A stretch of 64,000 nt of DNA from Roseateles saccharophilus (GCF_004342485.1 NZ_SMBU01000011.1:62001-126000); one strand, 5' to 3'. Positions 1 through 8,128 are shown, numbered from the stretch's first letter. Notes: generated by a model not told the origin, from the sequence alone. Made by a program: numbers and translations.

Positions 1-15
1 TACTGGAATTTCCCG

Positions 16-40
16 TTTGATGGAATTTATATCCATCAAA
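16..40. promoter_or_regulatory. Perfect inverted repeat at window edge, possible operator
   Basis: TTTGATGGA (16-24) and TCCATCAAA (32-40) are perfect 9-nt arms around an AT-rich 7-nt spacer. An ACTGGAAT direct repeat flanks the dyad at 2-9 and 40-47. The AT-rich dyad stands out in a ~70% GC region and looks like a binding site for a dimeric regulator. It overlaps the 3' end of the questin-oxidase-like gene, so it probably serves a gene lying left of the window. No regulator can be named. Confidence 0.45.
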
Positions 41-1034
41 CTGGAATGGCGCGTTCCGCGGCCCGTCGCCAGGCCGGGTCGGGCCAGCGCCGCCCGAGGC
101 GCCATGCAGCGTGGGTCAGCTTGATGACGTGCTCGTCGTCCTGGTCGCAGGCGGCGGAGATCAGGGCCGGCCAGGGGCGGCTGGGCTCCCGGTCCAGCCC
201 CAGGGCCGGCGCGGCGCCGCTGGCGAGCAGGCCGGCCGCGGCGGCGACGCTGAAGCCGCGCGCCAGCTCGGGCGCCGGCCACCAGGGCTCGAGCACGCTC
301 ATCGCATGGCTGGCCGTCAGCAGGTGCAGCACGGTGAAGTTGCCGCTCGCGGCATAGGTGCGTGCGGCCAGCAGGGCGAGCTGGCGCAGCGTGTCGGGCC
401 CATGGCGCAGGCGGCCGGCGACGGCGGCAAAGCCGGGCACCGTGCCCCAGGCCTGCATGCGGCCGGAGATCAGCGTGCCGGCCGGCCAGGCCGGGCGCGG
501 CAGCCGGGCCAGCGCCTGCAGCCAGTCGGGCAGGTCGAGCGCCGGGCCGTCGACCACGGCGGGCAGAGGCAGGAAGTGCGCGGCCCAGTGGGCCAGGCCG
601 GCGGCCAACTCGGCCTCGTGGCCGGCCAGCACCGCGTGGGCCGTGCGGATCAGGCCGTGGAAGGCGATGGCGCCAGCGCCCGGCAGCAGCAGGGTCAGCG
701 CCTCACGCAGCGCCGCCGCCATGCCCTGTGCCTCGATGCGGCTGCCGAAGTGCATACGCCATGCGGCATCGCTGTCGGGCCGGCCCAGGTCGCGCTCGAC
801 GGCGATGCGCGCCGGGCGGCCCGCGCTGCGCGGCTCCAGCAGCGCCTCGCGGGCCTCGGTGAAGGCCTGCAGGCGCGCGGCCGAGGCACCCAGCTCCAGC
901 AGGGCCTGCTGGGCCATGGGCAGGTGGTTGCTCAGGCCGCCGCGGTAGGTGGCGGACAGGGCCTGGCCGGCGTCCAGCAGACAGTGCAGCTGGGCGAGCG
1001 TGGCGGGCGCGGGGGTGGCGGTCTTGGTCAGCAT
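36..1034 (-). CDS. Questin oxidase-like family protein (DUF4243)
   Basis: 332 aa. Similar to the questin oxidase-like family (DUF4243), whose fungal members perform Baeyer-Villiger-type ring opening of anthraquinones; the bacterial substrate is unknown. Family-like features are the N-terminal YRGGLSNHLPMA segment, the HxL/HGLIR segments in the middle, and the C-terminal DEHVIKLTHA motif. The start is placed at the ATG at 1032-1034; a longer in-frame start at 1094 would run into the divergent soxR and its promoter. The gene is divergent from soxR, and a SoxR-like promoter at 1064-1094 points toward it. This suggests induction by redox-cycling compounds such as quinones and makes it a plausible SoxR regulon member. 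The function is inferred from family resemblance only. Confidence 0.75.
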   Translation of the reverse strand: MLTKTATPAPATLAQLHCLLDAGQALSATYRGGLSNHLPMAQQALLELGASAARLQAFTEAREALLEPRSAGRPARIAVERDLGRPDSDAAWRMHFGSRIEAQGMAAALREALTLLLPGAGAIAFHGLIRTAHAVLAGHEAELAAGLAHWAAHFLPLPAVVDGPALDLPDWLQALARLPRPAWPAGTLISGRMQAWGTVPGFAAVAGRLRHGPDTLRQLALLAARTYAASGNFTVLHLLTASHAMSVLEPWWPAPELARGFSVAAAAGLLASGAAPALGLDREPSRPWPALISAACDQDDEHVIKLTHAAWRLGRRWPDPAWRRAAERAIPV

Positions 1035-1063
1035 GGGCGGGGCTTCCGTGGGAACATGGCGCC

Positions 1064-1096
1064 ATGCTCGAAGTTGAAGTGGACTTGAAGTCAAGC
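1064..1096 (-). promoter_or_regulatory. SoxR-box-like promoter driving the questin-oxidase-like gene
   Basis: Read on the minus strand, a -35-like TTGACT (1094-1089) is followed by a 19-nt spacer and GAGCAT (1069-1064) as a weak -10. The spacer carries the imperfect dyad TCAAGTCCACTTCAA. The overlong 19-nt spacer with a CAAGT..ACTTG-type dyad next to TTGAC is the layout of SoxR-activated promoters. The site overlaps the first codons of soxR, so SoxR binding would also affect its own gene. Confidence 0.6.
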
Positions 1097-1540
1097 GCCG
1101 CCCCGCTGACCATCGGCCAGTTGGCCCGGCGCGCTGGTGTCGCGACGAGCGCGCTGCGCTTCTACGAGGCCGAAGGCCTGCTCGCCGGCAGCCGCAGCGC
1201 CGGCGGCCATCGCCAATACCCGCGCCACGCGCTGCGCCGCGTCGCCTTCATCCGTGCGGCGCAGGCCGTGGGGCTGACGCTGCCGCAGATCCGGGCCGCG
1301 CTGGCCACGCTGCCGGATGGCCGCACGCCCACCAAGGCCGACTGGGCACGCCTGTCAGCCAGCTGGGCGCCGCTGCTGGATGCCCGCATCGCGGCCCTGC
1401 AGCAGCTGCGCGAGCGGCTGACCGGCTGCATCGGCTGCGGCTGCCTGTCGCTGAAGGCCTGCGCCCTCTACAACCCTCAGGACCAGGTCGCCGCCCAGGG
1501 CGCCGGCCCGAGGCTTCTGCGCATCGAAACGCCGTCTTGA
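1064..1540 (+). CDS. soxR: Redox-sensitive MerR-family transcriptional activator SoxR
   Basis: 158 aa. MerR-type winged-helix DNA-binding domain at residues 15-85 (TIGQLARRAGVATSALRFYE), a dimerisation helix at ~95-120, and the [2Fe-2S] cysteine cluster C122-x2-C125-x-C127-x5-C133, which is the SoxR signature. It senses redox-cycling drugs through cluster oxidation and activates promoters with overlong spacers. Flanked by the divergent questin-oxidase-like gene and followed by fpr, a classical SoxR(S) target in other bacteria. No soxS is visible, in line with direct SoxR regulons outside enterics. The first ~10 codons coincide with the SoxR-box-like dyad, so the true start might be one of the internal GTG/TTG codons at 1079-1085. 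Confidence 0.92.
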   Translation: MLEVEVDLKSSAAPLTIGQLARRAGVATSALRFYEAEGLLAGSRSAGGHRQYPRHALRRVAFIRAAQAVGLTLPQIRAALATLPDGRTPTKADWARLSASWAPLLDARIAALQQLRERLTGCIGCGCLSLKACALYNPQDQVAAQGAGPRLLRIETPS

Positions 1541-1608
1541 CCCATCACAACGGCGGCCATCCACTTCCCGGCGAAAATCCCCCGGGTTAACCCGTCACTT
1601 TCATCGCC

Positions 1609-2385
1609 ATGAGTGCCTTCCACGAAGAAACCGTCCTGACCGTCCACCACTGGACCGACCGCCTGTTCAGCTTCACGACGACGCGCGACCAGGCGCTGCG
1701 TTTCTCCAACGGCCATTTCACGATGATCGGCCTCAAGGGCGAGAACGGCAAACCGCTGCTGCGCGCCTACAGCATCGTCAGCGCCAACTACGAGGAGAAC
1801 CTGGAGTTCCTCAGCATCAAGGTGCCGGACGGCCCGCTGACCTCCAAGCTGCAGCACATCAAGCCGGGCGACAAGATCATCGTCGGCCGCAAGCCCACGG
1901 GCACGCTGCTGATCGACTATCTGCTGCCAGGCAAGAACCTCTACCTGCTGGGCAGCGGCACGGGCCTGGCGCCCTTCATCAGCATCGTGCGCGACCCCGA
2001 GACCTACGAACGCTTCGAGAAGGTCATCATCGTGCACGGCGTGCGCGAGGTGGCCGAGCTGGCCTACCACGACCATCTCACCGTGGACCTGCACCAGCAC
2101 GAATTCCTCGGCGAGTTCGCGGCCGAGCAGCTGCTCTACTACCCCACGGTCACGCGCGAGCCCTACAAGAACATGGGCCGCATCACCGACCTGATCCAGA
2201 CCGGCAAGCTGCAGGCCGACCTGGGCCTGCCGCCGCTGAACCCCGAGAACGACCGCATCATGCTGTGCGGCAGCCCCGCGCTGCTGAAGGACATGCAGGA
2301 GATGCTGGAGATCCGCGGCTTCAAGGAAGGCAGCACGACGACGCCGGGCGACTACGTCATCGAGCGCGCCTTCGTCGAAAAATAA
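1609..2385 (+). CDS. fpr: Ferredoxin/flavodoxin--NADP+ reductase
   Basis: 258 aa, the usual size for bacterial (subclass I) FPRs. The N-terminal FAD-binding barrel carries RAYSI (residues ~57-61). The NADP-binding half carries GSGTGLAPF (~115-123) and the C-terminal LCGSPALL segment. The protein ends in AFVEK, the FprA-type C-terminus that stacks on the flavin. It transfers electrons between NADPH and ferredoxin or flavodoxin and supports Fe-S cluster repair and the oxidative stress response. It lies 68 bp after soxR on the same strand, consistent with a redox-stress locus. A perfect 12-nt palindrome (CGGGTTAACCCG, 1583-1594) just upstream may be an operator. Confidence 0.93.
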   Translation: MSAFHEETVLTVHHWTDRLFSFTTTRDQALRFSNGHFTMIGLKGENGKPLLRAYSIVSANYEENLEFLSIKVPDGPLTSKLQHIKPGDKIIVGRKPTGTLLIDYLLPGKNLYLLGSGTGLAPFISIVRDPETYERFEKVIIVHGVREVAELAYHDHLTVDLHQHEFLGEFAAEQLLYYPTVTREPYKNMGRITDLIQTGKLQADLGLPPLNPENDRIMLCGSPALLKDMQEMLEIRGFKEGSTTTPGDYVIERAFVEK

Positions 2386-2592
2386 GCCCCTCGCCCGGTC
2401 TTGCCACGCTGAACGCGGGCAAGCCCAGTCGGTCCTGCGGACCGCGCTGCGGCTTGGGCCGCAGCTCTTCGGCAGGCACATCGCGCCCACTGGGCGCAAT
2501 GTGTCCGGCCTCAGCCCCCGCGGGGATGGCGATGCAAGCGGCATAGGGCCGCTTGCACATCGCCTGCGGGCCGGCTTGGGGCGGCCCTGCGC
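2386..2592 (+). repeat. Modular hairpin repeat, copy R1
   Basis: Fills the gap between the convergent fpr and bile-acid-symporter-family genes. Visible stems are CTTGCC/GGCAAG; CACAT-c-GCGCCC/GGGCGC-a-ATGTG around the loop ACT; CCCC/GGGG; and a compound hairpin with outer GGCGATG/CATCGCC and inner AAGCGGC/GCCGCTT. Conserved linkers GCTCTTCGGCAGGCA and TGTCCGGCCTCAGCCCC are shared with copy R4 (38966-39200). The compound hairpin is shared with R2 (31294-31415) and R3 (35650-35843), but with different inner stems. Confidence 0.75.
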
Positions 2593-2604
2593 CAGTCCGC
2601 AGAT

Positions 2605-3609
2605 TCAACCCGTTGCTGCCACCCCAATCTGCGGCCCGCGCGCATAGCGCCGCGCGACCGACGCGCAGACCATCAGCTGCAGCTGGTGGAACACCATCAG
2701 CGGCAGCACCAGCAGGCCCACGGCCTGGCCGGCGAACAGGATCTGCGCCATCGGCACGCCGCTGGCCAGCGTCTTCTTGGAGCCGCAGAAGACGATGGCG
2801 ATCTCGTCCTCGCGGGAGAAGCCCAGGGCCCGGCTCAGCACCGTCAGCAGCGGCATGACGATGGCGAGCAGCAGCGCGCAGATGCCCAGCAGCGCCAGCA
2901 GCGTGGCCGGCGGCAGGTGCCGGTACAGGCCCTGCACCGTCGCCGCGCTGAACGCGCCGTAGACGATCAACAGGATGGTGCTCTGGTCGCTGACCCGCAC
3001 CCAGGACTTGTGCGCTGCAACCCAGGGCCCCGTCCAGCGCTGCAGCACCTGGCCGGCGACGAAAGGCAGCAGCAGCGTGTAGACGATGCCCTCGAACGTG
3101 TGCCACGACAGTTGCGTCGCGCCGGACCCTGCCGACGCACCGACCCAGCGGCCCAGACCGGCCATCAGCAACGGCGTCAGCGCCATGCCGAGGATGTTGG
3201 ACGTGGAGGCGCTGCACATCGCCGCGGCGACGTTGCCGCGCGCCAGCGACGTGAAGGCGATGGACGACTGCACCGTGGACGGCAGCGCGCAGATGAACAG
3301 CACGCCGAGGTAGAGCGTCGGCCCCACGAGCGGCTCCAGCCACGGGCGCAGTGCCAGGCCCAGCAGCGGGAACAGCACGAAGGTGGCCGCGAACACGAGC
3401 GCGTGCAGCCGCCAGTGCAGCAGCCCCTCCCACACGGCACGCCGCGACAGCTTGCTGCCCTGCAGGAAGAACAGCAGCGCGACGGCTGCCTCGGTCAGCA
3501 CGTCCAGCGCCGCGACGCCCTGGCCGTGAACGGGCAGCAACGTGGCCAGCGCCACGGTGGCGATGAGCAGCAGGACGAGGTTGTCGGGAAGCCAGGCGGG
3601 GCGTTTCAT
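2605..3609 (-). CDS. Bile acid:sodium symporter family protein (SBF-like, PF13593 type)
   Basis: 334 aa integral membrane protein with about 10 hydrophobic segments. Family-typical features are an N-terminal LPDN segment, FFLQGSKLSRRA, the PSTVQSSIAFTSLARGN stretch in the first half, and FCGSKKTLASGVPMAQILF in the second half, the two crossover regions of the SBF fold. Likely a cation-coupled organic anion symporter; the substrate cannot be read from sequence. The start is set at the ATG at 3607-3609, because the longer frame would cross the intergenic promoter shared with the divergent LysR gene, its probable regulator. Confidence 0.82.
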   Translation of the reverse strand: MKRPAWLPDNLVLLLIATVALATLLPVHGQGVAALDVLTEAAVALLFFLQGSKLSRRAVWEGLLHWRLHALVFAATFVLFPLLGLALRPWLEPLVGPTLYLGVLFICALPSTVQSSIAFTSLARGNVAAAMCSASTSNILGMALTPLLMAGLGRWVGASAGSGATQLSWHTFEGIVYTLLLPFVAGQVLQRWTGPWVAAHKSWVRVSDQSTILLIVYGAFSAATVQGLYRHLPPATLLALLGICALLLAIVMPLLTVLSRALGFSREDEIAIVFCGSKKTLASGVPMAQILFAGQAVGLLVLPLMVFHQLQLMVCASVARRYARGPQIGVAATG

Positions 3610-3699
3610 GGCTGGGCATTGAAGCGGAGCCGGCGCCGATTGTGAAATGGATAGATCGGATGATTTAATCCACCAAACCAATCAATCGCCTGCCGGACC

Positions 3700-4602
3700 A
3701 TGACCGCCCCTCACGTCACGCTGCGCCAGCTGCGCGTGCTGCTCGCCGTGGCCGAGCACGGCGGCTTCGGCCGCGCGGGGGACGACATCGGGCTGTCGCA
3801 GCCGGCCGTCAGCCAGGCCGTCCGCGGCCTGGAGGCGGCGCTGGGCCTCAGGCTGCTGGACCGCACGACGCGCGAGGTGGTGCTGAGCGCGGCCGGCCAG
3901 GCCCTCGTCGGCCCGCTGCGCCGCCTGCTGGGCGAGCTGGACGGCGTGCTCGACGAGGCCCGCGGCTCGGGCGCCGCGGCGCGCGGCATCGTGCACGTGG
4001 CCAGCGCACCGACGATCTCGGGCGGGCTGATGCCCCAGGTGCTGGCCGCGGCGCGGCAGCGCTACCCGGAGCTGCAGGTGCGGCTCAGCGACCAGCCGCA
4101 GCAACTCGCCGTCGAGGCCGTGCGCGAGGGCGCCGTGGATTTCGCGGTGCTGGTGGGCATCGAGGCGCCCGAGCCGGAGCTGGAACAGCAGGCGCTGTTC
4201 ATGGAGGGCTTCGTGCTCGTCTGCCCCGCCGGCCATGCGCTGGCGAAACGGCGCCAGCTCGCGCTGGCCGAGCTCGCCGGCCAGCCGCTGGTGCTGCTGG
4301 ACCACAGCTCCGGCAGCCGGCCGCTGATCGACCGCGCCTTCGCCCGTGCGGGCGTCGCGCCGCAGGTGGCCATCGACGTGGGCCACCCGGCCACGGCCTT
4401 CCGCATGGTGCAGGCGGGGCTGGGCGTGTCGGTGCTGCCGGCGCTGTCGCTGCCGCTGCCCGATGCCGGCGCGCTGTGCGCCGTGCCGCTCGAGCCGGCC
4501 TTCAGCCGCCAGGTGGTACTGGCCCGGCGCCGCCAGCGCTCGCTCGCGCCCGCGGCGCAGCGGCTGTGGGCGCTGATCGCCGAGCTGGCTACATGCCCTT
4601 GA
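3700..4602 (+). CDS. LysR-family transcriptional regulator
   Basis: 300 aa. N-terminal winged helix-turn-helix (residues ~6-65, RQLRVLLAVAEHGGFGRAGD ... LSQPAVSQAVRGLE), then a two-lobed periplasmic-binding-protein-like effector domain (~92-298). Divergent from the bile-acid-symporter-family gene with about 90 bp between starts, the usual LysR arrangement, so that transporter is the likely target. The 3' end overlaps the convergent LytTR response regulator by 14 nt. The effector is unknown. Confidence 0.88.
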   Translation: MTAPHVTLRQLRVLLAVAEHGGFGRAGDDIGLSQPAVSQAVRGLEAALGLRLLDRTTREVVLSAAGQALVGPLRRLLGELDGVLDEARGSGAAARGIVHVASAPTISGGLMPQVLAAARQRYPELQVRLSDQPQQLAVEAVREGAVDFAVLVGIEAPEPELEQQALFMEGFVLVCPAGHALAKRRQLALAELAGQPLVLLDHSSGSRPLIDRAFARAGVAPQVAIDVGHPATAFRMVQAGLGVSVLPALSLPLPDAGALCAVPLEPAFSRQVVLARRRQRSLAPAAQRLWALIAELATCP

Positions 4603-5404
4603 ACAGGTGGGTGTAGCTGCGGCTGACTTCGAGCTTCTCGGTCAGGCCCTTCACGCCGACGAGCTGGCGGCCGCGGAAGTCGCGGGTGATGCCGTCGATG
4701 GCGCGGGCATTGACCAGCGTGGAGCGGTGGATCTGCCAGAACAGCTGCGGGTCGAGCTCGTCCACCAGCTCCTTGATGGGCTTGCGGATCAGCGCCTCGA
4801 CCTTGGCCGTCTGCACGCGGGTGTACTTCTCGTCGCTGATGAAGAACAGCACGTCCTCGACCGGGATCATCTGGATGGCCTGGCCGACGGTGGCCTGGAT
4901 CCATTGCAGGTATTGCGGCTTGGCGGCCGGGTTCATCTGCGAGGACAGCTTGTGCAGCAGCTGCTGCAGCGGCATCGGGCCGGTGTCGGCGCCTTCCGCG
5001 CCCTCGCGCTGGGCCAGGCGCTTCTTGATGCGGGCCACCGTCAGCTGCAGGCGCTCGCGCTCGGCGGGCTTGAGCACATAGTCGGCCACGCCCTGCTCGA
5101 AGGCCTCGACGGCGTACTGGTCGTAGGCGGTGATGAAGACGATCTCGGGCACCAGCCAGTCGTCGTCGTCCGGCAGCTGCGCGATCTGGCGCGCGGCCTC
5201 CACGCCGGTCAGGCCGGGCATGCGGATGTCGAGGAAGACGAGGTCGGGCCTGTGCTCCTTCGTCAGCTCGACCGCCTCGAGGCCGTTCTTGGCCTCGGCC
5301 ACGATCTCCAGCTCGGGCCAGACCTCGGTGAGGCGGCTGCGCAGCTGCTCGCGCATCAGTCGTTCGTCGTCGGCCAGAACGGCGCGGATGGGGGCATTGT
5401 TCAT
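4589..5404 (-). CDS. LytTR-family response regulator
   Basis: 271 aa. Receiver domain at residues ~5-125 with acidic pair D12/D13, phosphoacceptor D59 (LVFLDIRMPG), T in VFITAYD and K in DYVLKPAE. A Q-rich linker is followed by a C-terminal LytTR DNA-binding domain (~170-270; EKYTRVQT, FWQIHRSTLVNARAI). AlgR/LytR-type regulators bind direct repeats upstream of targets. The start is at the ATG at 5402-5404, preferred over the extension to 5431. Its partner kinase is two genes upstream, with a small membrane protein between. The 3' end overlaps the convergent LysR gene. Confidence 0.9.
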   Translation of the reverse strand: MNNAPIRAVLADDERLMREQLRSRLTEVWPELEIVAEAKNGLEAVELTKEHRPDLVFLDIRMPGLTGVEAARQIAQLPDDDDWLVPEIVFITAYDQYAVEAFEQGVADYVLKPAERERLQLTVARIKKRLAQREGAEGADTGPMPLQQLLHKLSSQMNPAAKPQYLQWIQATVGQAIQMIPVEDVLFFISDEKYTRVQTAKVEALIRKPIKELVDELDPQLFWQIHRSTLVNARAIDGITRDFRGRQLVGVKGLTEKLEVSRSYTHLFKGM

Positions 5405-5420
5405 GGCCGGCGATGCTAGT

Positions 5421-5822
5421 TCAGACCACACCCGATTTGGCGCTCATCGAGCGGCGGCGGTTGCGCAACACGACGAAGAGCAGCAGGCCGAACAGGATCA
5501 GCGGCGAACCGAGCACGGCGCCGACGCCCAGCACGCCGGCCAGCACCATGGCCACCACGCCACCGACGATCAGCAGCGGCAGGGCCACGCCGAGCAGCAG
5601 CACCAGGGGCAGCACGACGGCGCAGACGACGCCGGCGACGAGCAGGCCGATGCCGGCGCCCAGCCAGTCGCCGAAGTCGCCGCTGCCGAGCGACAGCTCC
5701 TCGTCGTTCAGCACGATGTGCATGTCGGGGCCGCCGTGATGCAGCAGCGCGAAGCCACCGAACATCGCGGCCAGCACCATCAGCGCGGTGCCAATGAACA
5801 GGATCTTGAACAGGGTCTTCAT
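5421..5822 (-). CDS. Small membrane protein between LytS-type kinase and regulator
   Basis: 133 aa, not assigned to a family. It has an N-terminal membrane segment or signal anchor (MKTLFKILFIGTALMVLAAM), an acidic soluble stretch (NDEELSLGSGDFGDW), three closely spaced hydrophobic helices and a basic tail (RNRRR). Its ATG overlaps the kinase TGA in the 4-nt ATGA arrangement, so it is translationally coupled to the kinase and probably cotranscribed with the regulator downstream. A modulator role for the two-component system is inference from position. Confidence 0.75.
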   Translation of the reverse strand: MKTLFKILFIGTALMVLAAMFGGFALLHHGGPDMHIVLNDEELSLGSGDFGDWLGAGIGLLVAGVVCAVVLPLVLLLGVALPLLIVGGVVAMVLAGVLGVGAVLGSPLILFGLLLFVVLRNRRRSMSAKSGVV

Positions 5823-7261
5823 GCTGCGGCTCCTTCGTCGTTGCGGCTGCGGTAGGGCACGGTGATGGTGACCACGGTGCCCGAGGGTTGGTTCTCGGTG
5901 ACGGTGACGCTGGCGCGGTTGCCGTGCAGCAGCTGCAGGCGCTCGCGGATGTTGGCCAGGCCCACGCCGGTGCCGCTCGTCGCGGCACGGCCGAAGCCCA
6001 GGCCCGTGTCGGCAACCGTGACGGCCAGCTTGCCGTGCACGATCTCGGCCTTGACGGTCAGCTTGCCGCCCTCGGCCTTGGGCTCCAAGCCATGCTTGAT
6101 CGCGTTCTCGACCAGGCCCTGGATCATCATGGGCGGGAACTCGGCCGACATCAGGCCCTCGGGCACGTCGATCTCGGTCTGCAGGCGCTCTTCCATGCGC
6201 ACCTTGAGGATCTCGAGGTAGGGGCGGATGACGGCCAGCTCGCGGCCCAGGTCGCGCAGGCCGCCGTTGGCATTGGCCTCGCGCATCGTCGGCATGGAGG
6301 CGCGCAGCAGCGCGATCAGGTTGCGCTGCATCTGGCTGGCGCGCGGCGGGTCGGTCTCGATCAGGTGGTCGATGGACGCCAGCGTGTTGAACAGGAAATG
6401 CGGCTCGACCTGGGCCTGCATCGCGGCCATGCGGGCCTCGACGACCTGGCGCTTCAGGCTCTCGGCCTCGGCAGTCTCGGTGGCCTGCGCGGCCTTGACC
6501 TCGGCCTGGATGCGGCCCTTGTACATGGCCTTGATGACGGCCGAGGCCAGGATCCACAGAATGGCCAGGTCGACGAGGGTGTCGCCCAGCTGCACCACGG
6601 TCACGCGGCGGCGGCTCGGGGTGTCGGAGGCCATCTCGTCGGTGGCCGCCTGCAGCGCGGCCTGGGCCTCGGCGGCGGCGTCCTGGGCCGCCTTGGTGGC
6701 CTCGGCGTCGCGCTTGAGCTGGCCGAGCTGCTCCTTGGCCTGCTCGATGGCGGCGCGGATGTCCTCGGGCCTGGTGCTCTTCGGGAAGTCGATGGCGATG
6801 GCGGGAGCCTCGTCGGCCTTGGCCTCGCCGTCCTCACCGTCGGCGGCGCTGGCGGCCGAGGCGGCCGGGCGCACCGGCAGGATGCGCACGCCGCGTTCGT
6901 CGACCTTGATCTCGTAGTGGCTGCCCTTGTCGGCCTCCTGCCTGCTGCCGCTCTTCTCGGCCGCCTTGCGGGCCTGCTCGGCCGCCTTCCTGGCCTGGGC
7001 CTCGAGCCTGGCCTTGCGGGCCGAGGCGCCGCTGTCGCGCTCCTCGACCGTCTCGCTGATATGCCAGGTGAAGGGCGGCAGGTTCTTCAGCACGTTGACG
7101 CCGATCAGCAGGGCCAGCGCCAGCAGCACGAAGCGCTTCCAGCTGATGCCGACCAGCCAGCCCGCATAGACGTGGAAATAGCGCACCACGGCGGCGGAGA
7201 AACGCTGCCAGCGCTCGATCCAGAGCTGCTGCTGGGGGCTGGGGGTGAAGGAGGGAGTCAT
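5819..7261 (-). CDS. LytS/AlgZ-type sensor histidine kinase
   Basis: 480 aa. One membrane segment at ~45-65 (FVLLALALLIGVNVL), then a long charged region with Ala/Lys/Arg/Glu-rich coiled coil and low-complexity segments (~80-240), a second hydrophobic helix (~250-270), and the His_kinase (PF06580) core with phosphoacceptor H in QVEPHFLFNTLASID (~285). A HATPase_c domain follows, with the N box in LVENAIKHGLEPK and G boxes DTGLGFG and GVGLANIRERL. The start at the ATG at 7259-7261 matches the onset of family-like sequence. It phosphorylates the LytTR regulator (4589-5404). The extended coiled coil is larger than in minimal AlgZ-type kinases. Confidence 0.88.
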   Translation of the reverse strand: MTPSFTPSPQQQLWIERWQRFSAAVVRYFHVYAGWLVGISWKRFVLLALALLIGVNVLKNLPPFTWHISETVEERDSGASARKARLEAQARKAAEQARKAAEKSGSRQEADKGSHYEIKVDERGVRILPVRPAASAASAADGEDGEAKADEAPAIAIDFPKSTRPEDIRAAIEQAKEQLGQLKRDAEATKAAQDAAAEAQAALQAATDEMASDTPSRRRVTVVQLGDTLVDLAILWILASAVIKAMYKGRIQAEVKAAQATETAEAESLKRQVVEARMAAMQAQVEPHFLFNTLASIDHLIETDPPRASQMQRNLIALLRASMPTMREANANGGLRDLGRELAVIRPYLEILKVRMEERLQTEIDVPEGLMSAEFPPMMIQGLVENAIKHGLEPKAEGGKLTVKAEIVHGKLAVTVADTGLGFGRAATSGTGVGLANIRERLQLLHGNRASVTVTENQPSGTVVTITVPYRSRNDEGAAA

Positions 7262-7441
7262 GGCTGCGAATCGTCGTTGGAAGCCACTGTACGCATGCGT
7301 TCCGCGCGGCGTGGTGCCGGAGCGACGCTCCGGCCGGGTCGGGGGACGAACTGCATGGGGGGGCGACAGGCCGTGAGTCCCGTTGTGACGCCCTCGTGGA
7401 GGCCTCGGCAATAGTTCACGGATCGCTGCCTCGCGGGCAGC

Positions 7442-7464
7442 AAAAAGCCCGCGCAAGGCGGGCT
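7442..7464 (-). terminator. Rho-independent terminator after the yceI genes
   Basis: On the minus strand, stem AGCCCGC/GCGGGCT with loop CTTGC is followed by a run of five T. It lies about 25 bp downstream of the first YceI stop codon (7488) and would end the cytochrome b561-yceI-yceI transcript. Confidence 0.85.
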
Positions 7465-7487
7465 CGGGCAGGTGGGCGAGGCAGGTT

Positions 7488-8090
7488 TTACTGCTTGACG
7501 GCCTCGACCTGGATGACGATGCGGACGTTGTCCGGGATGCCCGGCACGCCGTAGTTGATGCCCCACTGGCTGCGCTGGATGGTGGTCTCGAAGTCGCCGC
7601 CGCAGACCTCACGCTTGAGCATCGGGTTCTCGTAGCAGTTGAAGCCGCTGGCGGTCAGCGTGACCGGGTTGGTCTTGCCGCGCAGCGTCAGCTCGCCGGT
7701 GACGCTGGCCAGCTTGTCGCCGTTGAACGTGAACTTGTCGCCGACGAACTTGGCCGTCGGGAACTCGGCGGCGGCGAAGAAGTCCTTGCTCTTCAGGTGG
7801 CCGTCGAAGGGACCGAAGCCGCTGGAGATGGAGTTCATGTCGAGAGTCACGTCGACCTTGCCGGTCTTGGCGGCCTTGTCCAGCGTGATCGTGCCTTCCT
7901 TCTTGTCCCAGCGGCCGCGGTTGGTGCTGGTGCCGAAGTGCTTGGCCTCGAAGAACACGGTGGTGTGCGTCGGGTCGATCGCGTAGGTGGCGCTCTGGGA
8001 TTGCGCGGCGTCGACCGATGCCGGAGAAGTAGTGGCGTGGGCGAGGCCAGTCAAGGCAATCAGCGAGGCCAGGTACAGGGCTTTCTTCAT
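7488..8090 (-). CDS. YceI family periplasmic lipid-binding protein (copy 1)
   Basis: 200 aa with a signal peptide (MKKALYLASLIALTGLAHA). The YceI-like lipocalin-type barrel begins at YAIDPTHTTVFFEAKHFG and has family motifs GxFDGHLKSKDFFAAAEFPTAKF and LTLRGKTNPVTL. Members bind polyprenoid chains such as quinones in the periplasm. A mature Cys pair (FNCYENPMLKREVCGG) may form a disulfide. Third gene of a likely operon with the second YceI and cytochrome b561, ending at a clear terminator. Transport or protection of an isoprenoid quinone is inferred from this association. Confidence 0.9.
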   Translation of the reverse strand: MKKALYLASLIALTGLAHATTSPASVDAAQSQSATYAIDPTHTTVFFEAKHFGTSTNRGRWDKKEGTITLDKAAKTGKVDVTLDMNSISSGFGPFDGHLKSKDFFAAAEFPTAKFVGDKFTFNGDKLASVTGELTLRGKTNPVTLTASGFNCYENPMLKREVCGGDFETTIQRSQWGINYGVPGIPDNVRIVIQVEAVKQ

Positions 8091-8128
8091 CGGGAGGGTC
8101 TCCAGGGGGTGGGGGAAAATCGGTGGGA

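Noticed and set aside
1583-1594. CGGGTTAACCCG palindrome upstream of fpr as a SoxR site
   Set aside because: It lacks the CAAGT/ACTTG core and the spaced promoter elements of SoxR boxes; kept only as a possible operator note under fpr.
3208-3440. Cys/Arg-rich small frames inside the bile-acid-symporter-family gene
   Set aside because: Out-of-frame products of GC-rich sequence without ribosome sites or homology.
5823-6557. N-terminal extension of the small membrane protein frame into the kinase gene
   Set aside because: The extension is Arg/Pro/Gly-rich and antigenic to the kinase frame; the ATGA-coupled start at 5822 begins the hydrophobic protein.
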